Source: Pseudomonas tumuqii
GTDB taxonomy: Bacteria > Pseudomonadota > Gammaproteobacteria > Pseudomonadales > Pseudomonadaceae
DNA length: 64,000 nt
NCBI RefSeq assembly: GCF_013184545.1
Contig: NZ_JAAOJA010000013.1
Location: forward strand, 62,001 to 126,000
Reading direction: 5' to 3'
The position numbers and the translations under genes are program-made. Each line of letters opens with the position of its first letter. Position 1 is the first letter of the stretch. This document shows, one piece after another, positions 44,032-52,865 of the stretch. Below the pieces are notes generated by a model. That model did not search any database. It had not been told where the DNA came from and worked only from the letters and a program-made list of their open reading frames with translations.

Positions 44032-44922
44032 ATGTCGAATAGTGCTGCGCCACGTTACCCCCTGGTGTTGGTGCCGGGTTTGCTCGGTTTCATCCGTTTG
44101 CTCGGTTATTCCTATTGGTTCGGCATCGTCTCGGCGCTCCGCCGGCAGGGCGCCCGGGTCTTTCCGGTGCTGGTGTCCTCGGTGCACTCCAGCGAGGTGC
44201 GTGGCGAGCAACTGCTCGAACGCATCGCCCAGGTACTCAAGGAAACCGGTGCCGCCAAGGTGCACCTGATCGGCCATAGCCAAGGCGCACTGACTGCACG
44301 CTACGCTGCCGCGCTGAAGCCCGAGTGGGTGGCCTCGGTGACCTCGGTTGCCGGGCCCAACCATGGCTCGGAGCTGGCCGACTTTCTCCAGCGCAAGGCG
44401 CCCCATGGCAGCTGGCGCGAGAGGCTGCTGGCCGCCGTGCTGCGTGGCGTGGCGCGCTGCATGGCCTGGCTGGAGACCGGCTACAAGGGGCCGCGCCTGC
44501 CCATCGATGTCGCCGCCGCCCAGCAATCGCTGACCAGCGAGGGCGTCACCGCCTTCAATCGGCAATTTCCCCAAGGCCTGCCGGATAACTGGGGCGGTGA
44601 GGGCGCCGCCGAGGTCAATGGTGTGCGCTATTACTCCTGGTCCGGCACCCTGCAACCCGGCATCACCGATCGTGGCGGCAACCGCTTCGACGGGCCGAAC
44701 CGGGCCTGCCGCTTGTTCGCCCGCACCTTTCGCCGCGAAGCCGGGCATTGCGACGGCATGGTCGGGCGCTACAGCTCGCACCTGGGCACGGTGATCGGCG
44801 ATGACTTTCCGCTCGACCACTTCGACATCGTCAACCAGACCTTCGGCCTGGTCGGCAAGGGCGCCAACCCCGTGGGCTTGTTCGTCGAGCATGCCCGGCG
44901 CCTGCACGACGCCGGTTTGTAG
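44032..44922 (+). CDS. triacylglycerol lipase, alpha/beta-hydrolase (family I.1-like)
   Basis: The 296-residue product resembles Pseudomonas LipA along its length: YPLVLVPGLLGF, SYWFGIVSALRRQGARV, SSEVRGEQLLERI, the nucleophile elbow GHSQG (S83), the acidic residue in CDGMVGRYSSHLG and catalytic His in DHFDIVNQTFGL. It lacks an export signal, begins directly at the mature-like MSNSAAPRYPL, carries Gln instead of His in the elbow, and lacks the second cysteine of the LipA disulfide. No Lif foldase gene is adjacent. It may act in the cytoplasm. Confidence 0.85.
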   Translation: MSNSAAPRYPLVLVPGLLGFIRLLGYSYWFGIVSALRRQGARVFPVLVSSVHSSEVRGEQLLERIAQVLKETGAAKVHLIGHSQGALTARYAAALKPEWVASVTSVAGPNHGSELADFLQRKAPHGSWRERLLAAVLRGVARCMAWLETGYKGPRLPIDVAAAQQSLTSEGVTAFNRQFPQGLPDNWGGEGAAEVNGVRYYSWSGTLQPGITDRGGNRFDGPNRACRLFARTFRREAGHCDGMVGRYSSHLGTVIGDDFPLDHFDIVNQTFGLVGKGANPVGLFVEHARRLHDAGL

Positions 44923-45057
44923 GCACGCGAACCGCTGGCCGTGCCTGCCTGAGCCGGGCTGCCAGGGGCGGTTGCTGGCGCATTGCCCGGCTCAAGTTGG
45001 CTTTATCGAATGTTCGACTAGAGTTTCGGAATAGCTAATATTTCGCGGGTATGTTGC

Positions 45058-45564
45058 ATGCCGAAGGTCATACGGGTGTTCGTGCGAGCGGTGGACGCGA
45101 TGAATCGCGTCATCGGTCGCTTCGCCATGTACCTGATCTTCGCCATGCTGGCGGTGCTGCTGTATTCCTCGGTCAGCAAGACCTTTGCCGATCCGGCGAT
45201 CTGGACCCTGGAAGCCGCGCAGTTCCTGATGGTCGCCTACTTCCTCCTGGGCGGCGGCTACTCCATGCAGCTCGATGCCCATGTGCGCATGGACCTGTTC
45301 TACAGTCGCTGGTCGCCGCGTACGGCGGCGACCATGGATGCCATCACCATCGGCTTCCTGATTTTCTACCTGGGCTTTCTGCTGTATGGCGGGGTCTCCT
45401 CGACGCTGTATGCCCTCGAGTATGGCGAGACCAGCTATTCGGCCTGGTCGCCGCGCATGGCGCCGATCAAGATCGTCATGACCATCGGCGTGGCGCTGAT
45501 GCTGCTGCAGGCGATCGCCACCTTCTTCAAGGACCTCGCCAGCGCACGCGGGGAGACGCTGTAA
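45058..45564 (+). CDS. TRAP transporter small permease (DctQ type)
   Basis: The 168-residue product has four transmembrane segments and belongs to the DctQ family, which bridges the substrate-binding protein and the large permease in tripartite ATP-independent periplasmic transport. MPKVIRVFVRAVDAMNRVIGR begins the protein; GGGYSMQLDAHVRMDLFYSRWSPRT is the conserved loop. Its stop overlaps the next start (TAATG). The order here is Q, M, then P. TRAP systems import organic acids with sodium. Confidence 0.9.
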   Translation: MPKVIRVFVRAVDAMNRVIGRFAMYLIFAMLAVLLYSSVSKTFADPAIWTLEAAQFLMVAYFLLGGGYSMQLDAHVRMDLFYSRWSPRTAATMDAITIGFLIFYLGFLLYGGVSSTLYALEYGETSYSAWSPRMAPIKIVMTIGVALMLLQAIATFFKDLASARGETL

Positions 45565-46889
45565 TGAGTTACGAGCTCATCGCGCTGCTGATGTTCTCCA
45601 CCATGATGTTGCTGTTGCTCACCGGCAAGCGGGTGTTCGGCGCCATCGGTTTCGTCGCGGTGATCGCCGCCTTGCTGCTGTGGGGCGATGGCGGTTCGGA
45701 AGTGGCGTTCAACGCCGCGATGAAGTTGATGAAGTGGTACCCGCTGCTGACCCTGCCGATGTTCGTCTACATGGGCTACATGCTCTCCGAGTCCGGCTTG
45801 GCCGAAGACCTCTACCGCATGTTCCACGTCTGGATGGGCCCGCTGCACGGCGGCCTGGCGATCGGCACCATCGGCCTGATGGTGGTGATCTCGGCGATGA
45901 ACGGCCTGAGCGTCGCCGGCATGGCGATCGGCGCCAGCATCGCCCTGCCCGAGTTGCTGCGCCGCGGCTACGACAAGGTCATGGTCACCGGGGTGATCCA
46001 GGCCGGTAGTTCGCTGGGCATCCTCATCCCGCCCAGCGTGGTGCTGGTGCTGTACGGCATGATCGCCCGCCAGCCAGTGGGCCAGCTGTGGCTGGCCGGG
46101 GTCTTCCCCGGGCTGCTGATGGCCGGCTTGTTCGTGCTCTATATCGTCATCCGCTGTCGCTTGAATCCCGCGCTCGGGCCGGCCCTGCCCGAGGAGGAGC
46201 GCCGGCAGATCACCCGCGGCGAGAAGCTGCACCTACTCAAGGCCGGTATAGCGCCGCTGTTCATTTTCTTTTCCATGACCGGCCTGTTTCTGATGGGCAT
46301 CACCAGCCTGGTGGAAAGCTCGGCGGTGGGTGCGGCGGCCGCGACCCTGACGGCCCTGGCCAAGCGCCGGCTGAGTCGCCAGGTGATGGAGGAAACCCTG
46401 CGCAAGACGCTGGGCATCACCTGCATGTTCATGTGGATCATCCTCGCCGCCCTGTGCTTCGGCGCGGTGTTCGACGGTCTCGGCGCGGTCAAGGCCATCG
46501 AAACCTTCTTCGTCGACCGGCTGAACCTGGGGCCCTGGGAAATCCTCATCATGATGCAGCTGTCGTTCATCCTCATGGGCATGTTCCTCGACGACACCGC
46601 CATGCTGGTGATAGTCGCGCCGCTGTATATCCCCCTGGTCGGCGCCCTCGGCTTCGATCTGATCTGGTACGGCGTGCTCTACACCATCACCTGCCAGATC
46701 GCCTACATGACCCCGCCCTTCGGCTACAACCTGTTCCTCATGCGCGCCATGGCGCCGCCGGAGGTGTCGCTGCGCGACATCTACGTCTCGGTCACGCCCT
46801 TCGTGCTGGTGATGATCCTGGCCCTGGTGCTGGTCATGGTATTTCCGCAACTGGCGCTGTGGTTGCCGCAGTGGCACTACGCACGCTGA
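45564..46889 (+). CDS. TRAP transporter large permease (DctM type)
   Basis: The 441-residue product has about 12 transmembrane segments with DctM motifs: LLTLPMFVYMGYMLSESGLAEDLY, VVISAMNGLSVAGMAIGA, QAGSSLGILIPPSVVLVLYG and MFLDDTAMLVIVAPLYIPLV. The start at 45564 overlaps the DctQ stop by TAATG. The same frame stays open upstream through all of dctQ, but that extension is an artefact because dctQ is read in another frame. A 170-bp gap without recognised features separates it from the binding-protein gene. Confidence 0.93.
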   Translation: MSYELIALLMFSTMMLLLLTGKRVFGAIGFVAVIAALLLWGDGGSEVAFNAAMKLMKWYPLLTLPMFVYMGYMLSESGLAEDLYRMFHVWMGPLHGGLAIGTIGLMVVISAMNGLSVAGMAIGASIALPELLRRGYDKVMVTGVIQAGSSLGILIPPSVVLVLYGMIARQPVGQLWLAGVFPGLLMAGLFVLYIVIRCRLNPALGPALPEEERRQITRGEKLHLLKAGIAPLFIFFSMTGLFLMGITSLVESSAVGAAAATLTALAKRRLSRQVMEETLRKTLGITCMFMWIILAALCFGAVFDGLGAVKAIETFFVDRLNLGPWEILIMMQLSFILMGMFLDDTAMLVIVAPLYIPLVGALGFDLIWYGVLYTITCQIAYMTPPFGYNLFLMRAMAPPEVSLRDIYVSVTPFVLVMILALVLVMVFPQLALWLPQWHYAR

Positions 46890-47059
46890 ACCCAAGAATT
46901 CAGGAACGGCAGTAAATACAGTTGGATTGTCGATACGAACCAGAACGGTACCGCCACCCATGAGGATCGAGTTGCCCACCTGAAAACCTTGCACCGACCT
47001 GGCCGGGTCGCAGTGGTGCTGATGCATGACATCTGAATCGACACTTTGGAGATACCAGC

Positions 47060-48115
47060 ATGACTACGAGACGCAGCTTCCTCAAGACCGCGGCGGTCAC
47101 CACCGGCGCGGTGGGCGCCACGGCCCTGGGTTCGGCGCATATCTATGCCCAGGAGCCGAAGAAGATTACCTGGCGCCTGCAGACCTATGCCGGCCCGGCC
47201 CTCGGCGAGCACGTGATCAAACCGTCCATCGATGCCTTCAACCAGGCGGCCAACGGCCAGATGGAAATCCAGCTGTATTACGCCGACCAGCTGGTGCCCA
47301 CCGGCGAACTGTTCCGCGCCATGCAGCGCGGCACCATCGATGCGGTGCAGAGCGATGACGACTCGATCGCCGCACCGGTGGACGTCTCGGTGTTCGGCGG
47401 CTATTTCCCCTTCGCCACCCGCTACAGCCTGGACGTGCCGGTGCTGTTCGAGAAGTACGGCCTGCGGCAGATCTGGGAGGAAGCCTATGGCGAGGTCAAG
47501 GGCGTCACCTGGCTCGGCGCCGGTGCCTGGGACCCCTGCCATTTCGCCACGGTCGAGCCGATCAAGAGCCTGGCCGACCTCAAGGGCAAACGCATCTTCA
47601 CCTTTCCCACAGCCGGTAAATTCCTCTCCCGTTTCGGCGTGATCCCGGTGACCCTGCCCTGGGAAGACGTCGAGGTGGCGGTGCAGACCGGCGAGCTGGA
47701 CGGCATCACCTGGTCGGGCATCACCGAGGACTACACCGTCGGCTGGGCCAACGTGACCAAGTACTTCCTCACCAACAACATCTCCGGCGCCTGGATCGGC
47801 TCCTATTTCGCCAACTCGGACAAGTGGGCCGAAGTGCCCGAGCACCTCAAGACCCTGTTCAAACTGTGCATGGACAGTTCCCACTACTACCGCCAGCACT
47901 GGTACTGGGGCGGCGAGGCGCAGTTACGGGTCGAAGGCGGCAAGCTGCAACTGACCACCATCCCCGACGCCGAGTGGGCCACGGTCGAGGCCGAGGCCCT
48001 GAAATTCTGGGACGAGATCGCCAAGACCAGCCCGCGTGCGGCCAAGGTCGTCGAGATCTTCAAGAAGTACAACGCGCTGATGGCCAAGGCCGGCCCGCCC
48101 TATCGCTACTCCTGA
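47060..48115 (+). CDS. TRAP transporter solute-binding protein (DctP type, Tat-exported)
   Basis: The 351-residue product starts with a twin-arginine signal (TTRRSFLKTAAVTTGAVGA) and has the DctP fold with VPTGELFRAMQRGTIDAVQS, LADLKGKRIFTFPTAGKFL and QTGELDGITWSG. The size and the ligand-loop pattern are closest to the binding proteins for alpha-keto or other carboxylic acids. It serves the permease genes upstream; a glutamine-synthetase-like gene follows after a REP element. The substrate is not proven. Confidence 0.92.
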   Translation: MTTRRSFLKTAAVTTGAVGATALGSAHIYAQEPKKITWRLQTYAGPALGEHVIKPSIDAFNQAANGQMEIQLYYADQLVPTGELFRAMQRGTIDAVQSDDDSIAAPVDVSVFGGYFPFATRYSLDVPVLFEKYGLRQIWEEAYGEVKGVTWLGAGAWDPCHFATVEPIKSLADLKGKRIFTFPTAGKFLSRFGVIPVTLPWEDVEVAVQTGELDGITWSGITEDYTVGWANVTKYFLTNNISGAWIGSYFANSDKWAEVPEHLKTLFKLCMDSSHYYRQHWYWGGEAQLRVEGGKLQLTTIPDAEWATVEAEALKFWDEIAKTSPRAAKVVEIFKKYNALMAKAGPPYRYS

Positions 48116-48169
48116 CGGGGCGGGGGCTGGCCGGCGTGCCCATGCCACGGCGGCCGCGCAGCAAACTGT

Positions 48170-48250
48170 GTAGGAGCCAGGGGGACGCCTAGTCCTTGCT
48201 GGCGATGCTTTTGATTTAAAAAGATCGCCAGCAAGCTGGCTCCTACATGG
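48170..48250. repeat. REP-like palindromic element, family 1, second copy
   Basis: The same arms as at 23792 (GTAGGAGCCAG and CTGGCTCCTAC) enclose a slightly longer A+T-rich centre. The 303-bp gap 48116-48418 holds nothing else recognised besides the promoter region for the next gene. Confidence 0.85.
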
Positions 48251-48418
48251 TTCATGTTTTTATTTAATTTCTATATATAAAACAAAGGGTTGATGTCGGC
48301 TTTATAAGCGCGGCCCATGGCCGCGAAATGTCCCGTCAGGGCGCAGATCGTGGCAATGGCCAGCACTATGTGGCCAACAGGCAACAGCAACAGAGCCAGA
48401 ACAAAAAAAGGGGTGCAT

Positions 48419-49792
48419 ATGCTCAATCCGCGGGATGTAAAAACCAGCGAGGACGCCAGGCGCATCGTCGAGGAGCGCGGTATCAGTCACGTTAAGGTCG
48501 GTGTGTTCGATAACGACGGGGTGATGCGCGGCAAGTACCTGAGCCGCAGCAAGTTCTTCTCCGCCCTCGACAGCGGCTTCGCCTTCTGCGACGTGGTGCT
48601 CGGCTGGGACGTCAAGGATCAGCTCTACGACAACGCCAGCTACACCGGCTGGCACACCGGCTACCCGGATGCGCCGGTGCGCGTGCTGCCGCACACCTGC
48701 CGCGATATTCCCTTCGAGAACGGCATGCTGCTGTTCATCTGCGAGTTCGACCTGCAGGCCGAGCAGGTGTGTCCGCGCGCCACCCTGCGGCGGGTGATCG
48801 AGCGTTGCCAGGCGATGGGTTTCGATCCCTTCGCGGCGCTGGAATACGAATTCTTCATGTTCGATGAAACCCCGGAATCGGCGCGGGAAAAGGGTTATCG
48901 CAACCTCAAACCCTTCACCCCGGACTGGTTCGGCTACTCGACCATCCGCAACTCGGTGCACGCCGAGCTGTACCACGAGATTCTCGAACTGGCCGAGCGG
49001 ATGGACTTCCCCATCGAAGGCCTGCACACCGAGACCGGTCCCGGCGTGATCGAAGCCGCCATCGCCTATGACCATGCCGAAGCGGCGGGGGACAAGGGCG
49101 CGCTGTTCAAGACCTTCATGAAGGTGCTGGCCCAGCGCAACGGCCTGATGGCCACCTTCATGGCCAAGTGGTCGGGCAAATACCCGGGGCAGAGCGGGCA
49201 TATCCACGTCTCCCTGCGCGACCGGACGACCGGCAAGTCGGCCTTCCACGATCCGAGCCAGGCGCACAACATGAGCCTGATCCAGCGCCAGTTTCTCGCC
49301 GGCCAGCAGCGTCTGATGCCCGAGTTCCTGTGCATGGTGGCGCCGACCCTGAACAGCTACCGGCGTCTGATCCCCGGTTTCTGGGCGCCGACCGACGCCA
49401 CCTGGGGCGTGGAAAACCGTACCGCGGCGCTGCGCGTGATTCCCGGCAGCGACAAGTCGCAGCGCCTGGAATATCGCCTCGGCGCGGCGGACGGCAATCC
49501 CTACCTGACCCTCGCCGTGGCCATCGGCTCCGGCCTGTACGGCGTGATGCAGCAGTGGCAGCCGAGCGATCCGGTGGTCGGCAACGCCTACGCGGTCAAG
49601 CATCCGCCGGAGCTGGCCCTGCCGCGCACCCTGTGGGATGCGGCGCAGCGCCTGAAAGGCTCCGCGGCGGCCCGCGAGTTGTTCGGCGATCCGTTCGTCG
49701 AGCATTTCGCCGCCAGCCGCGAATGGGAGGAACGTGAATACCGTCGGCATGTCAGCGATTGGGAGCTGGATCGCTACTTTGAAATCATCTGA
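48419..49792 (+). CDS. glutamine-synthetase family enzyme (PuuA-like gamma-glutamyl ligase)
   Basis: The 457-residue product has the GS beta-grasp N-terminus with HVKVGVFDNDGVMRGKYL, then ALEYEFFMFD, the Glu-rich metal sites ETGPGVIEAA, GQSGHIHVSL and VENRTAALRVIPG. This subclass (PuuA, IpuC, FluG-type) usually ligates glutamate to an amine instead of ammonia. ATG 48419 is preferred over an upstream in-frame ATG because AAAAAGGGG lies just ahead. With the aldehyde and alcohol dehydrogenases downstream it suggests gamma-glutamylated amino-alcohol catabolism. Confidence 0.85.
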   Translation: MLNPRDVKTSEDARRIVEERGISHVKVGVFDNDGVMRGKYLSRSKFFSALDSGFAFCDVVLGWDVKDQLYDNASYTGWHTGYPDAPVRVLPHTCRDIPFENGMLLFICEFDLQAEQVCPRATLRRVIERCQAMGFDPFAALEYEFFMFDETPESAREKGYRNLKPFTPDWFGYSTIRNSVHAELYHEILELAERMDFPIEGLHTETGPGVIEAAIAYDHAEAAGDKGALFKTFMKVLAQRNGLMATFMAKWSGKYPGQSGHIHVSLRDRTTGKSAFHDPSQAHNMSLIQRQFLAGQQRLMPEFLCMVAPTLNSYRRLIPGFWAPTDATWGVENRTAALRVIPGSDKSQRLEYRLGAADGNPYLTLAVAIGSGLYGVMQQWQPSDPVVGNAYAVKHPPELALPRTLWDAAQRLKGSAAARELFGDPFVEHFAASREWEEREYRRHVSDWELDRYFEII

Positions 49793-49828
49793 ATGACCGG
49801 TAGTCCCTGTGCGTGGATCCTGATTTTA

Positions 49829-49904
49829 TGCGCTCCTACGAAACCCCCGAAACCCGTCGCCCGGGCGGTATTAGCCCCTCCCGGATCGCATCCGGGCTTG
49901 TATG
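49829..49904. repeat. REP-like element, family 2
   Basis: TGCGCTCCTACGAAACCCCC is followed by a paired GCCCGGGC and by CTCCCGGATCGCATCCGGGC. It is related to the copies at 39597 and 60050. Confidence 0.75.
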
Positions 49905-49913
49905 TTCGTCAGG

Positions 49914-49982
49914 GTAGGGTGGATGACGCTTCACCCATCCACCATTGTTATTGGTGGATGGGTGAAGCGTCATCCACCCTAC
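49914..49982. repeat. 31-bp perfect inverted repeat with 7-nt loop
   Basis: Arms 49914-49944 and 49952-49982 are exact complements (the left starts GTAGGGTGGATGACGC), separated by TTGTTAT. It lies about 70 bp ahead of the aldehyde dehydrogenase start. Similar GTGGATGACGCTTCACCC palindromes are dispersed in some Pseudomonas genomes, so it is probably a mobile-type intergenic repeat. There is no T-run for termination. Confidence 0.85.
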
Positions 49983-50052
49983 GATCTCGCAGCCCTTGCA
50001 GGCGAACATGGGATCTGCGTGTTGATCGAGACAGCATCCTATGGAGTGAGCA

Positions 50053-51441
50053 ATGAGCAAACTGCAATGCATATCCCCCATCGACGGTTCGCTGTATGTC
50101 GAGCGTGAGCTGGCTTCGGCCAGTGAAATAAAGGCCGCTCTGGCCAAGGCCGAACGGGCCCAGCAGGGCTGGAAGCACACCCCGCTGGCCGAGCGCGTGG
50201 CCATCGCCCGCCGGGCCATCGCCGCCTTCGCCGCCCGGGAAGACCAGCTCGCCGAAGAACTGTGCTGGATGATGGGCCGGCCGATCCGTTATGCCGCCGG
50301 CGAGATCCGCGGCTTCGTCGAACGCGCCAGCTACATGGCCGATATCGCCGAGAGCGCCCTGGCCGACATCCGGTTGCCGGACAAACCCGGCTTCACCCGC
50401 TTCATCCGTCGCGAGCCGCTGGGCGTGGCCCTGGTCATTGCGCCCTGGAACTATCCCTACCTGACCGCGGTGAACGCGGTGATGCCGGCGCTGCTGGCTG
50501 GCAATGCGGTGCTGCTCAAGCACTCGGCGCAGACCCCGCTTTGCGCCGAGCGCATGGTCGCGGCCTTCGCCGAGGCCAGTCTGCCCGACGGCGTGTTCCA
50601 GTACCTGCACCTGAGCCACGCCGACACCGAGCAATTGATCCAGGCACCGGCGATCCAGCATGTGGCCTTCACCGGCTCGGTGCCGGGCGGCGCCATGGTC
50701 GAGCGGGCAGCGGCGGGGCGCTTTATCAGCGTCGGCCTGGAGCTGGGCGGCAAGGACCCGGCCTACGTGCGCGCCGACGCCGACCTCCGCCATGCGGTGG
50801 AAACCAGCATAGATGGCGCCTTCTTCAACTCCGGGCAATCCTGTTGCGGCATCGAGCGCATCTACGTGCACGAGTCGCTGTATGACGCCTTCGTCGAACA
50901 GGCGGTGGCGCTGGTGAAACAGTACAAGCTGGGCCGCTCCGACGACCCGGAAACCACCCTCGGCCCGCTGGTGCGCGCCGAGGCGGCGGATTTCGTCCGC
51001 CGGCAGATCAGCGAGGCCGTGGCCCAGGGCGCGGTCGCCCATATCGACCCGACCCGCTTCGCCCTCGACCGCCCCGGCTCCGCCTACCTGGCGCCACAGG
51101 TGCTGACCGACGTCTACCACGGCATGCGGGTGATGACCGAGGAATCCTTCGGCCCGCTGGTCGGCATCCAGAAGGTCAAGGACGACGAGGAGGCGCTGGC
51201 GCTGATGAACGACAGCGAATTCGGCCTCACCGCCGCCATCTTCAGCCGCGACGTCGACGCCGCCCTGGCCCTGGCCGAGCGGGTCGAGGCCGGCACCGTA
51301 TTTCTCAACCGTTGCGACTACCTCGACCCGGCCCTGGCCTGGACCGGGGTGAAGCACTCCGGGCGCGGCTGCAGCCTGTCGAGCATCGGCTACGAGCACC
51401 TGACCCGGCCGAAATCCTTCCACTTCAAGACCACGCTGTGA
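50053..51441 (+). CDS. NAD(P)-dependent aldehyde dehydrogenase
   Basis: The 462-residue product has the ALDH Rossmann motif with IAPWNYPYLTAVNAVMPALLAGNAV, TGSVPGG, the general base E230 (LELGGKDP) and catalytic cysteine C264 (NSGQSCCGIERIY), then EESFGPLVG. GTGAGCA lies just ahead of ATG 50053. It is close to succinate-semialdehyde and amino-aldehyde dehydrogenases used in gamma-glutamylated amine pathways. It is followed 8 bp later by an iron-type alcohol dehydrogenase, so the two are cotranscribed. Confidence 0.92.
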   Translation: MSKLQCISPIDGSLYVERELASASEIKAALAKAERAQQGWKHTPLAERVAIARRAIAAFAAREDQLAEELCWMMGRPIRYAAGEIRGFVERASYMADIAESALADIRLPDKPGFTRFIRREPLGVALVIAPWNYPYLTAVNAVMPALLAGNAVLLKHSAQTPLCAERMVAAFAEASLPDGVFQYLHLSHADTEQLIQAPAIQHVAFTGSVPGGAMVERAAAGRFISVGLELGGKDPAYVRADADLRHAVETSIDGAFFNSGQSCCGIERIYVHESLYDAFVEQAVALVKQYKLGRSDDPETTLGPLVRAEAADFVRRQISEAVAQGAVAHIDPTRFALDRPGSAYLAPQVLTDVYHGMRVMTEESFGPLVGIQKVKDDEEALALMNDSEFGLTAAIFSRDVDAALALAERVEAGTVFLNRCDYLDPALAWTGVKHSGRGCSLSSIGYEHLTRPKSFHFKTTL

Positions 51442-51449
51442 GGCTCGTC

Positions 51450-52619
51450 ATGGACCTGAATCAATACCGTATGAACTGGAACTACCCGACCTCGATCCGC
51501 GTCGGCGCCGGGCGCATCACCGAGCTGCCGCAAGCCTGTCGTGCCCTCGGCATGAGCGCGCCGCTGTTGGTCACCGACCCCGGCCTGGCGGCCCTGTCGC
51601 TGATCGACCACGCCCTGCTGCAGTGCCGCGACGATGGCCTCAAGGCCGGGCTGTTCTCGGCGATCAAGGGCAACCCCACCGGGCACAACGTGATGGACGG
51701 GGTCGCCGCCTTCAAGGCCGGCGGCCACGACGGGGTGATCGCCTTCGGCGGCGGTTCGGCGCTGGACGCCGGCAAGGCCATCGCCCTGATGGTCGGCCAG
51801 AACCGCCCGCTGTGGGACTTCGAAGACGTCGGCGACAACTGCAACCGCGTCGACGTCGCCGGCATGGCGCCGGTGGTGGCGGTGCCGACCACCGCCGGCA
51901 CCGGTTCGGAAGTCGGCCGCGCCTCGGTGATCACCGACGACGCCGAGCACATCAAGCGCATCATCTTCCACCCGCGGATGCTCCCGGCCCTGGTCATCCT
52001 CGACCCGCAACTGAGCATCGGCCTGCCGCCGAAGATCACCGCCGCCACCGGCATGGACGCCTTGTCGCACAGTCTCGAGGCCTACTGTTCGCCGCTGTTC
52101 CACCCCATGGCCGAAGGCATCGCCCTAGAGGGCATGCGCCTGGTCCAGCACTACCTGCCGCGCGCGGTGAGCAAGGGCAGCGATGTCGAGGCGCGCCTGC
52201 AGATGCTGGTGGCCTCGAGCATGGGCGCCACCGCCTTCCAGCGCGGCCTCGGCGCCATGCACGCCCTGGCCCATCCCCTCGGCGCGCTGTACGACGCCCA
52301 CCACGGCCTGCTCAACGCGGTGCTGATGCCCTACGTGCTGCAGGCCAACCGCACCCGCATCGAGCCACAAATGGAGCGCCTGGCGCGCTACCTCAACCTG
52401 GCCAAACCGGGCTTCACCGGCGTACTCGACTGGGTGCTGCACCTGCGCAACGAAGTCGGCATCCCCCACAGCCTGGCCGAAATCGGCATCGACGACAGCC
52501 GCCTCGAGCAGGTCGGGCAGATGGCCGAGGTCGACCCGTCGGCGGGGACCAACCCGATTGCCTTTAGTGCGAGCGAGTACAGTCAGTTGTTTGGCAGGGC
52601 GTTGCGCGGGAACCTGTAG
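51450..52619 (+). CDS. iron-containing alcohol dehydrogenase
   Basis: The 389-residue product has the group III ADH fold: nucleotide-binding GGGSALDAGKAIAL, VPTTAGTGSEVGRASVI and the metal ligands in GMDALSHSLEAY and AMHALAHPLGALYDAHHG (three histidines with an aspartate upstream). ATG 51450 is used because it gives the family N-terminus MDLNQYRMNWNYPTSIRVG. It overlaps nothing and closes the GS-ALDH-ADH run. Its likely task is oxidation of an alcohol to the aldehyde used by the ALDH. Confidence 0.93.
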   Translation: MDLNQYRMNWNYPTSIRVGAGRITELPQACRALGMSAPLLVTDPGLAALSLIDHALLQCRDDGLKAGLFSAIKGNPTGHNVMDGVAAFKAGGHDGVIAFGGGSALDAGKAIALMVGQNRPLWDFEDVGDNCNRVDVAGMAPVVAVPTTAGTGSEVGRASVITDDAEHIKRIIFHPRMLPALVILDPQLSIGLPPKITAATGMDALSHSLEAYCSPLFHPMAEGIALEGMRLVQHYLPRAVSKGSDVEARLQMLVASSMGATAFQRGLGAMHALAHPLGALYDAHHGLLNAVLMPYVLQANRTRIEPQMERLARYLNLAKPGFTGVLDWVLHLRNEVGIPHSLAEIGIDDSRLEQVGQMAEVDPSAGTNPIAFSASEYSQLFGRALRGNL

Positions 52620-52695
52620 GCTGGAGTGAATTGATGCGGGAGGCAGATGACAGGCTTGTCAGGCCTTGAGCGCAAATGATGAATGCTCGAGGAGA

Positions 52696-52761
52696 GTAGG
52701 GCGGAGCGGAGCACCGGCCGCTCATGAGCGGAGTGAACAGCCCGCCAAGGTGCGGCCCTAC
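52696..52761. repeat. imperfect inverted repeat GTAGGGC / GCCCTAC
   Basis: GTAGGGC (52696) and GCCCTAC (52755) flank a G+C-rich centre with CCGCTCATGAGCGG. It is a REP-like palindrome between the convergent alcohol dehydrogenase and short-chain dehydrogenase genes. No gene is seen in 52620-52865. Confidence 0.65.
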
Positions 52762-52865
52762 GGTGCTGATAAATAAACTGAACCCACTTCCCTTCTTGTT
52801 TAAAGGCGACATGAATAACCGTGGTCTGCCCCTGTTTAATTCTCCGTTCTATGCAGCGGTTGCTC

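Noticed and set aside
45051..46889. 612-residue frame suggesting a DctQ-DctM fusion
   Set aside because: The first 170 residues are out of frame with dctQ and Arg/Gly-rich. dctQ and dctM are separate genes overlapping by TAATG.
46890..47059. possible gene remnant between dctM and dctP
   Set aside because: Short peptides in several frames show no recognisable family; no evidence beyond an open frame.
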